A DNA stretch of 64,000 nucleotides from JAPHSX01 sp050298555 (GTDB taxonomy: Bacteria > Pseudomonadota > Gammaproteobacteria > Thiohalomonadales > Thiohalomonadaceae). The notes under the pieces are model-generated. The model was not told the origin of the DNA, searched no databases, and was given only the letters and a program-made list of their open reading frames with translations. Made by a program: the position numbers and the translations under genes. The stretch is from assembly GCA_050298555.1 (NCBI GenBank), contig JBNKUL010000037.1, positions 1 through 64,000 on the forward strand. Reading direction: 5' to 3'. Positions 33,580-40,952 of this stretch are shown here, in pieces (positions within the stretch are counted from its first letter, which is position 1; each line of letters opens with the position of its first letter).

Positions 33580-35547
33580 CTAACCGGAAAGCAGTTTCCA
33601 CCAGTTTTTGCTGTTATTGCGGTGGCGCTCAAACAGCGCCACCGCCTCCTCCATACCCAGCTGTTCAGCCAGTTCCTGAGCGGTGAGTTTTTGTCGGTTC
33701 CTCAGGTAGGGGTCTGCCCCCGCCTTGAGCAACTCGGCCACAACCGAAACATGCCCCCCACGAACCGCCAGCAGTAACGCCGAGTTACCCGCCCTGTTGC
33801 GCTGATCAAGCGGTGCCCCCGCCTTGAGCAACGCCTTTACGATCGCCAACGCCCCCTGTTCAGCGGCGAGTGCCAGGGCGGTATTACCGTCACGACTGGT
33901 GTGGGCCACATCGGCCCCTGCGCGCAATAGCAACGCCACACACTCCAGGTGCCCCCCGAGCACGGCGCGTGACAGGGCGGTATGCCCTTTGTCGTCCCCG
34001 CTACCCTCCCTCGCCCCATGCGCCAGCAGCCGTTGCACCATCGGCGCATCGCCACGGTCGGCGGCATACCACAGGGCGTCGCGCCCCTTGCTATCTTTAG
34101 CATTGGGATTCGCACCGGCCGTTAACAGGCGTTCGGCAAACTCGCCGTAACCGCCCAACACCGCACGCTGTAACGGCGTGATACCCTGCCGATCCGGTTG
34201 CGCCGTGTCGGCCCCGGCCGCCAGCAACAGCTCGATCACGCCGCCCTCACCCAGCGCTGTCGCCAGGGCCAGGGCCGAACGCCCCTGCGCATCACTGGCA
34301 TTGGCGTCGGCCTCAGCCGCCAGCAACAGGGCCACCGTCCGCTTGCGCCCCTGCCGCTCGAGTGCCCAGATCAAGGCACTACGTCCGCTGTCGTCTCGGT
34401 GGTTGGGATCGGCCCCCGCCTTGAGCAGCCTGGCCACCACATCGTGGTGGCCGCGCCAGGCGGCGCGGGTCAGGGCCGTGTGCCCCTCGACGTCCACGGC
34501 ATCCACTTCGCCCCCCCGGCCGATAATGGCGGCAACCTGTTCATCCTCACCGCGCCAGGCGGCGATCATCAACGGCGACCAGCCCTGGTAGAGGCCCTCA
34601 TCGCCCTCCCCCTGCGTGCCCACCAGCGCGGCGAGTGAGCGCTCAAAAGCGCCGCTCTGCCGACGCGCCCCGGCCTGCTGCAGCTGACGGGCAATCGCCG
34701 TATGCCCGCCCTGCTCGGCGATGGAAAGGGCGGACTCGCCGTTGGCACAACGCAGGTTGGGATCGGCCCCCTGCGCCAGCAGGGCAGAGACGGCGGCGGA
34801 TTTGGCGGCACGCACGGCATTGATCAGTGCGGTGTTGCCATCGCTGTCGCTGGCATCGACCGCGGCACCTGCGGCCAGCAGCCGCCGTACCGTTGGCGCA
34901 TCACCCAGCCGCGCGGCGACACGTAGGGGAACATCACCGTAACGATCCGCCCGGTTGGCATCGGCGCCGGCCCTGAGCAGCTCTACCACCACCTTGGCGT
35001 GGCCCCCCTCCACCGCCTCCAGCAAGGGGGTGCGGCCATTTTCATCCCGGCCATTCGCCGCGACACCTTGCCGCAGTAGGCGCCTCACCGTCTCCAGCTC
35101 GCCCCTGCGTGCAGCGGTTCGCAGTTGGGCCGCGTCACCGCTCTCCTCTTTCGGCACGTTCTGCAGGCGGGCCCGGGCGGAGTCATCCCCCTGGGCGGCG
35201 GCCTGGCGGTAGCGTCCAACGGCCTCCCTGGGGCTGCTGCAACCCTCCCCCTTCTTACACAGGTCGGCGCTCAGGGTGAGTGCTTTGGCATGCCCCTGAG
35301 CGGCCGCCTTTTGCGCCCAGGACGCGGCCTGGCGCAGGTCCTTTTCGACGCCTCGGCCGCTGCGATAGAGGACGGCGAGCTGATATTGCGCCTCGGCATC
35401 GTTCTGCCTCGCCAGCTCACCAAGCAGGCGGGCCATACGTGGGTAGTCGCGCTGTCGTGCAGCAAGCAGGACATCGTCCATGGTTTCGGCCAACGCCAAC
35501 GGCGCGGTGAAGATCATAAGGGACAGCAACAGGGGTAGTTTTTTCAT
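33580..35547 (-). CDS. Exported ankyrin-repeat protein with Sel1-like N-terminus
   Basis: A 655-residue protein. A signal peptide (MKKLPLLLSLMIFTAPLALAETM) sends it to the periplasm. Two Sel1-like repeats follow (AEAQYQLAVLYRSGRGVEKD, AAAQGHAKALTLSADLCKKG), then about 15 ankyrin repeats in two blocks (about 135-300 and 320-645), most with the G-x-T/S-A/P-L...AGAD consensus, separated by a linker near residue 300. Its start overlaps the stop of the oxidoreductase gene by one base (TAATG), so it is made with that enzyme. Periplasmic ankyrin proteins often stabilise partner enzymes, for example Pseudomonas AnkB with catalase. A scaffold or chaperone for the redox proteins here is inference. Confidence 0.88.
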   Translation of the reverse strand: MKKLPLLLSLMIFTAPLALAETMDDVLLAARQRDYPRMARLLGELARQNDAEAQYQLAVLYRSGRGVEKDLRQAASWAQKAAAQGHAKALTLSADLCKKGEGCSSPREAVGRYRQAAAQGDDSARARLQNVPKEESGDAAQLRTAARRGELETVRRLLRQGVAANGRDENGRTPLLEAVEGGHAKVVVELLRAGADANRADRYGDVPLRVAARLGDAPTVRRLLAAGAAVDASDSDGNTALINAVRAAKSAAVSALLAQGADPNLRCANGESALSIAEQGGHTAIARQLQQAGARRQSGAFERSLAALVGTQGEGDEGLYQGWSPLMIAAWRGEDEQVAAIIGRGGEVDAVDVEGHTALTRAAWRGHHDVVARLLKAGADPNHRDDSGRSALIWALERQGRKRTVALLLAAEADANASDAQGRSALALATALGEGGVIELLLAAGADTAQPDRQGITPLQRAVLGGYGEFAERLLTAGANPNAKDSKGRDALWYAADRGDAPMVQRLLAHGAREGSGDDKGHTALSRAVLGGHLECVALLLRAGADVAHTSRDGNTALALAAEQGALAIVKALLKAGAPLDQRNRAGNSALLLAVRGGHVSVVAELLKAGADPYLRNRQKLTAQELAEQLGMEEAVALFERHRNNSKNWWKLLSG

Positions 35548-36857
35548 TATGCAGTACCGTATTTGGTCTCGACTTCAATGCCGATCTGCTTGAGAAACGG
35601 CGTCGGCAGGATTCCTCCGGCGGAGATGATGACCGCATCATTGTCGATGGTGATCGACTCATCACCCTGCAGCAGCTCCACCCTGTCGTGCTCTATCCGT
35701 TTCACCGTAGAGCGCATCAACAGACGCAGGCGGCCCGCCGACTCGGCCTCGGCAATGCGGCGGCGGTTCTTCTCCTTGGCGCGGCTAAAGGCCTCGCTGC
35801 GGTAGGATAGGGTGACCTCCGTATCCGGCTCATCGGCAATGCTTGCCGCCGCCTCCAGCGCACTGTCGCCACCGCCGACCACCAGCACCCTGCGCCCACG
35901 GTATTGTTGCGGGTCGATGAGGCGGTAGACCACCTTGCTTAGCTCCTCGCCGGGGACATCGAGCTTGCGCGGTGTGCCGCGACGGCCGATCGCCAGCAAC
36001 ACCGCACGGCTACGGTAGTCGGCAGAGGAGGTTCGCACCGCGAATCCCTCCTGCTCAGGCTTGATATCCTCAACCCGCGCCCCGCACTCGATGACCAGTT
36101 CGTTGTCGGCGATCACCCCCTCCCAGAACGCCAGTAACTCCTCCTTGGAGACCTCGGTAAAGCCGACCTTGCCGACGATGGGCAGCTTCACCGGGGCGGT
36201 CATCACCACCTTGCCGCGTGGGAAATGGGCCACCGTACCGCCTAGGCTCTCCTGCTCCAGCACCTTGTAGCGCAGCCCCTTCTCCTTTGCCGCCAGCGCC
36301 GCGCCCAGACCCGCCGGTCCGGCACCGACAATGATGAGGTCGTAATGCCCCTCCCTGCCGAGGCCATCCAGCCGGCTGATCGACGCCACCGCCTCGACAC
36401 CCTGGGTGACGGCGTTACGGATAAGCCCCATCCCCCCCAGTTCACCGGCGATATAGAGGCCCGGCACATTGGTCTGGAAATCGGCGGCGACATGGGGGAT
36501 GTCGACACCCCGTTTCTCGCTGCCGAAGACCAGGGTAATCGCGCCATGCGGACAGGCGAGTCGACACGCCCCATGACCGATGCAGCGCGTCGGATCAATA
36601 AGGTAGGCCTTGCCATTAATCACCCCCAGCACGTTCCCCTCGGGGCACGCCCTGGCACAACCACCGCTACCGATACAGCGATGGGGGTCGATCAACGGAT
36701 GGAGCGAGGCCGGCTCCGTCATCCCAGAGGCCTGCGACTGGGCAAGGCGCTGTGCCGCCCATGCCTCGCGGCGGCTCCGCCGGTAGAGATAGCCCCCCCA
36801 GATCGCCAGAAACGGCACCAAATAGACCGCCCAGATCATCCAATCGACTTGCTGCAT
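35547..36857 (-). CDS. Membrane-anchored FAD/NAD(P) oxidoreductase with ferredoxin-like domain
   Basis: The ATG at 36857 (MQQVDWMIWAVYLV) is preferred, with GGAG 6 bases upstream; a GTG 12 bases earlier is possible. Length is 436 residues. One N-terminal membrane helix (about 5-24) is followed by a ferredoxin-like domain with two cysteine sets: C61-x5-C67-x3-C71-P and C92-x5-C98-x3-C102-P. In each, the second cysteine of the classic C-x2-C-x2-C-x3-CP is replaced, by Ser (CIGSGGCARACP) and by His (CIGHGACRLACP). A thioredoxin-reductase-like flavoprotein domain follows, with FAD loop VGAGPAGLGAAL and NAD(P)H loop VVGGGDSALEAAA. It likely passes electrons between NAD(P)H and a membrane or soluble carrier. 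It is divergent from the multiheme genes and coupled to the ankyrin gene. Confidence 0.85.
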   Translation of the reverse strand: MQQVDWMIWAVYLVPFLAIWGGYLYRRSRREAWAAQRLAQSQASGMTEPASLHPLIDPHRCIGSGGCARACPEGNVLGVINGKAYLIDPTRCIGHGACRLACPHGAITLVFGSEKRGVDIPHVAADFQTNVPGLYIAGELGGMGLIRNAVTQGVEAVASISRLDGLGREGHYDLIIVGAGPAGLGAALAAKEKGLRYKVLEQESLGGTVAHFPRGKVVMTAPVKLPIVGKVGFTEVSKEELLAFWEGVIADNELVIECGARVEDIKPEQEGFAVRTSSADYRSRAVLLAIGRRGTPRKLDVPGEELSKVVYRLIDPQQYRGRRVLVVGGGDSALEAAASIADEPDTEVTLSYRSEAFSRAKEKNRRRIAEAESAGRLRLLMRSTVKRIEHDRVELLQGDESITIDNDAVIISAGGILPTPFLKQIGIEVETKYGTA

Positions 36858-36908
36858 TAGCCACTCCACGGTTAACGAATGAAGAAAAGTGTGAACATTT
36901 CATCATAA

Positions 36909-36958
36909 TTGCGTTATCATTTTTGGGAATATAATCCCAATTCGAGAGAAAAGATAAC
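36909..36958 (+). promoter_or_regulatory. Divergent promoter with palindromic operator over the -10 box
   Basis: A perfect -10 hexamer TATAAT (36930-36935) lies 15 bases after TTGCGT (36909-36914). The -10 is inside the palindrome TTGGGA-N6-TCCCAA (36923-36928 and 36935-36940), and a wider inverted repeat GTTATC (36913-36918)/GATAAC (36953-36958) encloses both. The gap also serves the leftward oxidoreductase gene. The sites suggest a dimeric repressor or redox regulator that blocks the promoter of the cytochrome operon; the regulator is unknown. Confidence 0.6.
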
Positions 36959-36978
36959 ACAACAGGGCTCTACATACG

Positions 36979-37863
36979 ATGTCATCGGTAATGGTTAAGG
37001 AAGCGCAGCCAATCTCTACCCCCCTTCTCAGCCGCCTTGGCTGGCTGCTCTTTTTCATGGCTGTCGGCTGGCTGCTCTACCGCGGCTGGCTGCTGCGCGG
37101 GGAGCACTATCTCACTGCCGAGAAGGGGGTCGGCTACCTGCTGGGGATTATCGGCGGCTCCCTGATGCTCGCCCTGCTGCTCTACCCGCTGCGCAAGAAC
37201 CTGCGCCTGATGCGCCGCTGGGGCTCCGTATCCATCTGGTTTCGCATGCACATGCTGTTCGGTGTACTCGGCCCGGCACTCATCCTGTTCCACTCCAATT
37301 TCATACTCGGCTCGCTCAACAGTACCGTGGCACTGCTATGCATGCTGCTGGTGGCAGCCAGCGGCCTGATCGGCCGCTTTATCTACACCCGCATCCACTA
37401 CGGCCTCTACGGCAGCAAGGCAACGCTTCAGGAGCTGGGGGAGATCGCCACCTCCAGCAAGGGACGGCTGGAGTGGTTGTGCGGGCGCGACGAGGAGTTC
37501 CAACAGAGGCTGAGACAGGTCGAACTGCTCGCCATGGAGCCGGTCAACGGTATCTGGCACAGCCTCGCCCGCTGGCTGAAGTACACCCTCAGCGCCTGGT
37601 GGATACGCTGGCACCTCGGCCGCCTCACCACCCAGGCGCTCAGGCGCGCCGGACACCTCGCCAAGTGGGACAGCAAGACCCAGCGGCGACAACGCAGGGA
37701 GGCACGCGCCTACCTCAAGCGCTACTTCCAGACGGCCCGCAAGGTACTGGAGTTCAACTTCTATGAACGGATGTTCGCCCTCTGGCACGTCGTTCACCTG
37801 CCCTTCTTTTTCATGATGCTGCTATCGGGAGTGATACATGTCATCGCCGTTCACATGTACTAA
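36979..37863 (+). CDS. Diheme cytochrome b-like membrane protein
   Basis: A 294-residue inner-membrane protein with about six helices: residues 20-37, 52-70, 88-108, 115-135 and two near the C-terminus (266-294), with a basic cytoplasmic loop between (about 140-260, including KWDSKTQRRQRREARAYLKRY). His pairs H91/H105 and H273/H287 sit 14 apart in two helices, the classic spacing for two b-hemes bound between helices. It should carry electrons across the membrane and exchange them with quinol. It is the first gene of the rightward cytochrome operon and its end overlaps the next gene by 26 bases. It does not match the usual MtrCAB partner CymA (a NapC/NrfH-type c-cytochrome), so it is a different inner-membrane module. 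Confidence 0.8.
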   Translation: MSSVMVKEAQPISTPLLSRLGWLLFFMAVGWLLYRGWLLRGEHYLTAEKGVGYLLGIIGGSLMLALLLYPLRKNLRLMRRWGSVSIWFRMHMLFGVLGPALILFHSNFILGSLNSTVALLCMLLVAASGLIGRFIYTRIHYGLYGSKATLQELGEIATSSKGRLEWLCGRDEEFQQRLRQVELLAMEPVNGIWHSLARWLKYTLSAWWIRWHLGRLTTQALRRAGHLAKWDSKTQRRQRREARAYLKRYFQTARKVLEFNFYERMFALWHVVHLPFFFMMLLSGVIHVIAVHMY

Positions 37864-39391
37864 GGCGCTTTCCCTGCTGCTGGCACTCTTCGTCTGCCTG
37901 CCCGCCCAGGCCGCCAAGATTGAGACGCTGTTGATGCCGGGCAAGGTCATCGAGGGCCATGCCGAGAAGGAGCAGGAGTGCAACAGCTGCCATGCGCGCT
38001 TCAGCAAGGAGACACAGGACCGGCTCTGCCTGAAATGCCACGACAAGATCGACGCCGATATTAGCGACAAGCGCGGCTACCACGGCCAGTCGCCACAGGT
38101 AGCCGCCACGGCCTGCAGCAGCTGTCATACCGACCACAAAGGGCGCAAGGCCGGCATCGTCCTGCTGGAGCGCGACCTGTTCGACCACGAGCAGACCGAC
38201 TATCCGCTACGCGGTGGCCACACCCGTGTCGAGTGCCACAGCTGCCACCAAAAGGGCGAAAAATGGCGTGAGGCGCCAGACAGCTGCATCGCCTGCCACC
38301 GGGATACGGACGTTCATAAGGGCAAGCTGGGCGAGCAGTGCGCCGACTGCCATGGCAGCGAAAGCTGGAACAAGTCGGAGTTCGACCACGACAAGACGAA
38401 ATTCCCGCTCAAGGGCGGCCATCGCGAGACCCTCTGCTCGGGGTGCCACCTCAACCCGCACTACGAAAAGACCCCCAAAGAGTGTGTCAGCTGTCACCGC
38501 ACGGACGACGTCCACCGCAACGGCTACAAGGAGAAGTGCGACAGCTGCCACAACAACGAGGGCTGGAAAAAGGCCAGCTTCGACCACGCCGCTACCGACT
38601 TCAAACTGCGCGGCGCCCACCAGAAGATCGGCTGCGTCAGCTGCCACCGACCGGGCAAGCCGAGCGACAAGACCCCCACCAGCTGCGTTAGCTGCCACCG
38701 TGGCGACGACCCGCACCGCGGACGCAACGGTGAGCGCTGCCAGCAGTGCCACAGCGAGCGCGAATGGGGCCGTTCACGCTTTAACCACGACAAGGACACG
38801 AAGTTCCCGCTACGTGGGCCCCACAAAGAGGCCGGCTGCACCGCCTGTCACGGTGGCGGTGTGAAAAAAGATGCGCCGGTTCGCCAGTGCAGCGACTGCC
38901 ACAAGGGAGAGGACATCCATGACGGTGAGCTCGGCAATCGCTGCGACAACTGTCACCGGGTCGACAGCTGGCAGCAAACCAACCGTTTTGATCACGACCT
39001 GAGCCACTTCCCGCTATACGGCATGCACGCCCTCGCCTCCTGCGAGAGCTGTCACCTGAAGGGGCGCTACGCCTCGCTGCAGCGAGAGTGCAACGACTGC
39101 CACGACAACGATGATGACCACCATGGCGCGCTGGGCGACTCATGCGGCAGCTGCCACAACGCCAACGGCTGGATGCTGTGGCAATTCAATCACGACAACA
39201 CCGACTTTAGCCTGGAAGGTGCCCACCAGGAGGTCAGCTGCAACAGCTGTCACCAGGAGGCGCCGGCCGACAAAACCCCAACAGCCTGCGCCGCATGCCA
39301 TCAACGTGATGATGCGCACCTTGGCCGTTTCGGCCAGCAATGCCAGCGCTGCCACGACACCACGAAATTCAACGTCAGACCCAACCAGTAG
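37838..39391 (+). CDS. Exported multiheme c-type cytochrome with 21 CxxCH motifs
   Basis: A 517-residue cytochrome with signal peptide (ALSLLLALFVCLPAQAAK). I count 21 CxxCH motifs, the first ECNSCH and the last QCQRCH, about one per 24 residues. Six copies of an F[DN]H-x5-F-x-L-x-G-x-H-x5-C-x2-CH unit (for example FDHDKTKFPLKGGHRETLCS) give axial His ligands, so most hemes should be bis-His. It belongs to the cytochrome c3/doubled-CxxCH type found in long periplasmic electron wires. The start is inside the end of the membrane cytochrome gene (26-base overlap). It should be periplasmic or inside an outer-membrane pore; no lipobox is seen. It is not closely similar in layout to the decaheme MtrA. 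Confidence 0.92.
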   Translation: MSSPFTCTKALSLLLALFVCLPAQAAKIETLLMPGKVIEGHAEKEQECNSCHARFSKETQDRLCLKCHDKIDADISDKRGYHGQSPQVAATACSSCHTDHKGRKAGIVLLERDLFDHEQTDYPLRGGHTRVECHSCHQKGEKWREAPDSCIACHRDTDVHKGKLGEQCADCHGSESWNKSEFDHDKTKFPLKGGHRETLCSGCHLNPHYEKTPKECVSCHRTDDVHRNGYKEKCDSCHNNEGWKKASFDHAATDFKLRGAHQKIGCVSCHRPGKPSDKTPTSCVSCHRGDDPHRGRNGERCQQCHSEREWGRSRFNHDKDTKFPLRGPHKEAGCTACHGGGVKKDAPVRQCSDCHKGEDIHDGELGNRCDNCHRVDSWQQTNRFDHDLSHFPLYGMHALASCESCHLKGRYASLQRECNDCHDNDDDHHGALGDSCGSCHNANGWMLWQFNHDNTDFSLEGAHQEVSCNSCHQEAPADKTPTACAACHQRDDAHLGRFGQQCQRCHDTTKFNVRPNQ

Positions 39392-39411
39392 GGACTTAAG
39401 GGAGTATCACC

Positions 39412-40947
39412 ATGCATCAAACCCATACCGCACGAAGCACCCCCTACCTGGCGCTGCTCTGGCTGTTGCTTCCGACACTGCTCAGCGCGGCCCCGGTAGG
39501 CAGCGATTTCGACCACGCCACCACCGGCTTTGACCTCAACGGCGGACACCAGCTCGCCGAATGCGAGAGCTGCCACCTTGGCGGGGTGTTCCGCGGTACG
39601 CCGCGCCAGTGTGCCGTCTGTCATACACGACGCGAGATCGCCGGCGGCACCGTGATGCCGCCCAACCACATCACCACCAATAACGTCTGCGAGGAGTGCC
39701 ACAGCAGCTATGCCTGGGAGAGCGTCCCGCGTGTCGACCACGCCTCGGTGATCGGCAACTGCTACAGCTGCCACAACGGCGTCTCGGCAGAGGGCAAGCC
39801 GGCCACCCACACGGTCACCTCCAACCAGTGCGACGACTGCCACCGCACCAGCATGTGGGGGGGGACACGCTACGACCATACCGATGTCGTCCCCGGCCAG
39901 TGCAGCAACTGCCACAACAGCAGCCTGGCTGCCGGCAAGGGGATGAAACACATCCCCACCAGCCGCAGCTGTGACGACTGCCATACCACCCACAGCTGGA
40001 CACCGGCAAACTACGACCACCAGGAGGCAACGCCCGGCCAGTGCTCCACCTGCCATAACGGCTCGATGGCCACAGGCAAACACACCCTCCACATCCCCAC
40101 CACGGCCAGTTGCGACAACTGCCATAGCACCCTCGGCTGGACACCGGCCAGCTACGACCACCTGGACGCGACTCCCGGCCAGTGCTCCACCTGCCATAAC
40201 GGCTCGATGGCCGACGGCAAGCACAGCACCCACCTCCCCACCACGGCCAGCTGCGACGAGTGCCACACCACCAGCGCGTGGATGCCGGCAAGCTTCAATC
40301 ACAATGCCGTCTCCCCGGGACAGTGCCACGTCTGCCATAACGGCATCACCGCGACCGGCAAGGACGCCGGCCACCTTGCCACCACCGCCTCCTGCGACGA
40401 GTGCCACACCTCGCTGGCCTGGACACCGGCGAGCGTGAACCACGCCAGCATCTCCCCCGGGACCTGCTCCAGCTGCCACAACGGGGTCGACGCCACGGGC
40501 AAAAACGCGACCCACCTGGCGACCACCGCCTCCTGCGACAACTGCCACAGCACCAGCGCATGGCTGCCTGCCAGCTTTGACCACGCTTCCGCCATAGCGG
40601 GCGGCTGTGCCGCGTGCCACGACGGCTCCACGGCCGAGGGCAAGGGCACCAGCCACCTGCCGACCACCGCCTCGTGCGATAGCTGCCACAGCACCACGGC
40701 CTGGAAGCCGGCAAGCTTTACCCACAGCAGCAGCAACTACCCGGCACATGGGGTACGCCTCGGTTGCAGCGATTGCCACACGAACGGCGGCTACACCATC
40801 TCCTGGACCTTCTCCCCACCCGACTGCATCACCTGTCACGAGAGCGACTTCAGGAAAGAGCACAGCTCGAGCCATCGCAGCAGCTACCACTATTGCGCCG
40901 ACTGCCACGTACACAAAAACTCGCTAAGCAGCGGTGATTGGGAGTAA
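39412..40947 (+). CDS. Exported multiheme c-type cytochrome with 20 CxxCH motifs and internal repeats
   Basis: A 511-residue cytochrome. A signal peptide (YLALLWLLLPTLLSAAPVG) is followed by 20 CxxCH motifs, ECESCH first and YCADCH last. The central 330 residues are about eight tandem units of about 38-40 residues, each with two hemes, in the theme HLPTTASCDxCHSTxAWxP then PASFDHA-x5-PGQCSxCHNGSMA. The N- and C-terminal parts carry the same FDHxTTGFDLNGGH-type element as the 21-heme protein. A GGGAGT site precedes the ATG by 8 bases (gap of 20 bases from the preceding gene). It should form a long heme wire in or beyond the periplasm. Confidence 0.92.
   Translation: MHQTHTARSTPYLALLWLLLPTLLSAAPVGSDFDHATTGFDLNGGHQLAECESCHLGGVFRGTPRQCAVCHTRREIAGGTVMPPNHITTNNVCEECHSSYAWESVPRVDHASVIGNCYSCHNGVSAEGKPATHTVTSNQCDDCHRTSMWGGTRYDHTDVVPGQCSNCHNSSLAAGKGMKHIPTSRSCDDCHTTHSWTPANYDHQEATPGQCSTCHNGSMATGKHTLHIPTTASCDNCHSTLGWTPASYDHLDATPGQCSTCHNGSMADGKHSTHLPTTASCDECHTTSAWMPASFNHNAVSPGQCHVCHNGITATGKDAGHLATTASCDECHTSLAWTPASVNHASISPGTCSSCHNGVDATGKNATHLATTASCDNCHSTSAWLPASFDHASAIAGGCAACHDGSTAEGKGTSHLPTTASCDSCHSTTAWKPASFTHSSSNYPAHGVRLGCSDCHTNGGYTISWTFSPPDCITCHESDFRKEHSSSHRSSYHYCADCHVHKNSLSSGDWE
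39755..40735 (+). repeat. Tandem heme-repeat array inside the 20-heme cytochrome gene
   Basis: About eight units of 114-120 bases, each coding two CxxCH motifs. Two neighbouring units near 40030-40210 share a long identical stretch around CAGTGCTCCACCTGCCATAA, the following CGGCTCGATGGCC and CCCACCACGGCCAG, showing recent duplication or gene conversion. Others diverge more. Confidence 0.8.
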
Positions 40948-40952
40948 CCGTA

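Noticed and set aside
37838..39391. Reading the 21-heme cytochrome as a decaheme MtrA/DmsE homologue
   Set aside because: It has more than twice the hemes, and its module pattern differs. The same broad role is possible, but not family identity.
39755..40735. Regular repeats that could be mistaken for a CRISPR array
   Set aside because: Units are 114-120 bases in reading frame, encode CxxCH motifs, and no separate spacers are seen. They are coding repeats.
39301..40914. Long open frame (over 500 codons) on the minus strand opposite the 20-heme gene
   Set aside because: The plus-strand gene has a signal peptide, a ribosome site and 20 CxxCH motifs. The minus frame is low-complexity Ala/Gly/Val that mirrors the repeats, and is a codon-bias artefact.
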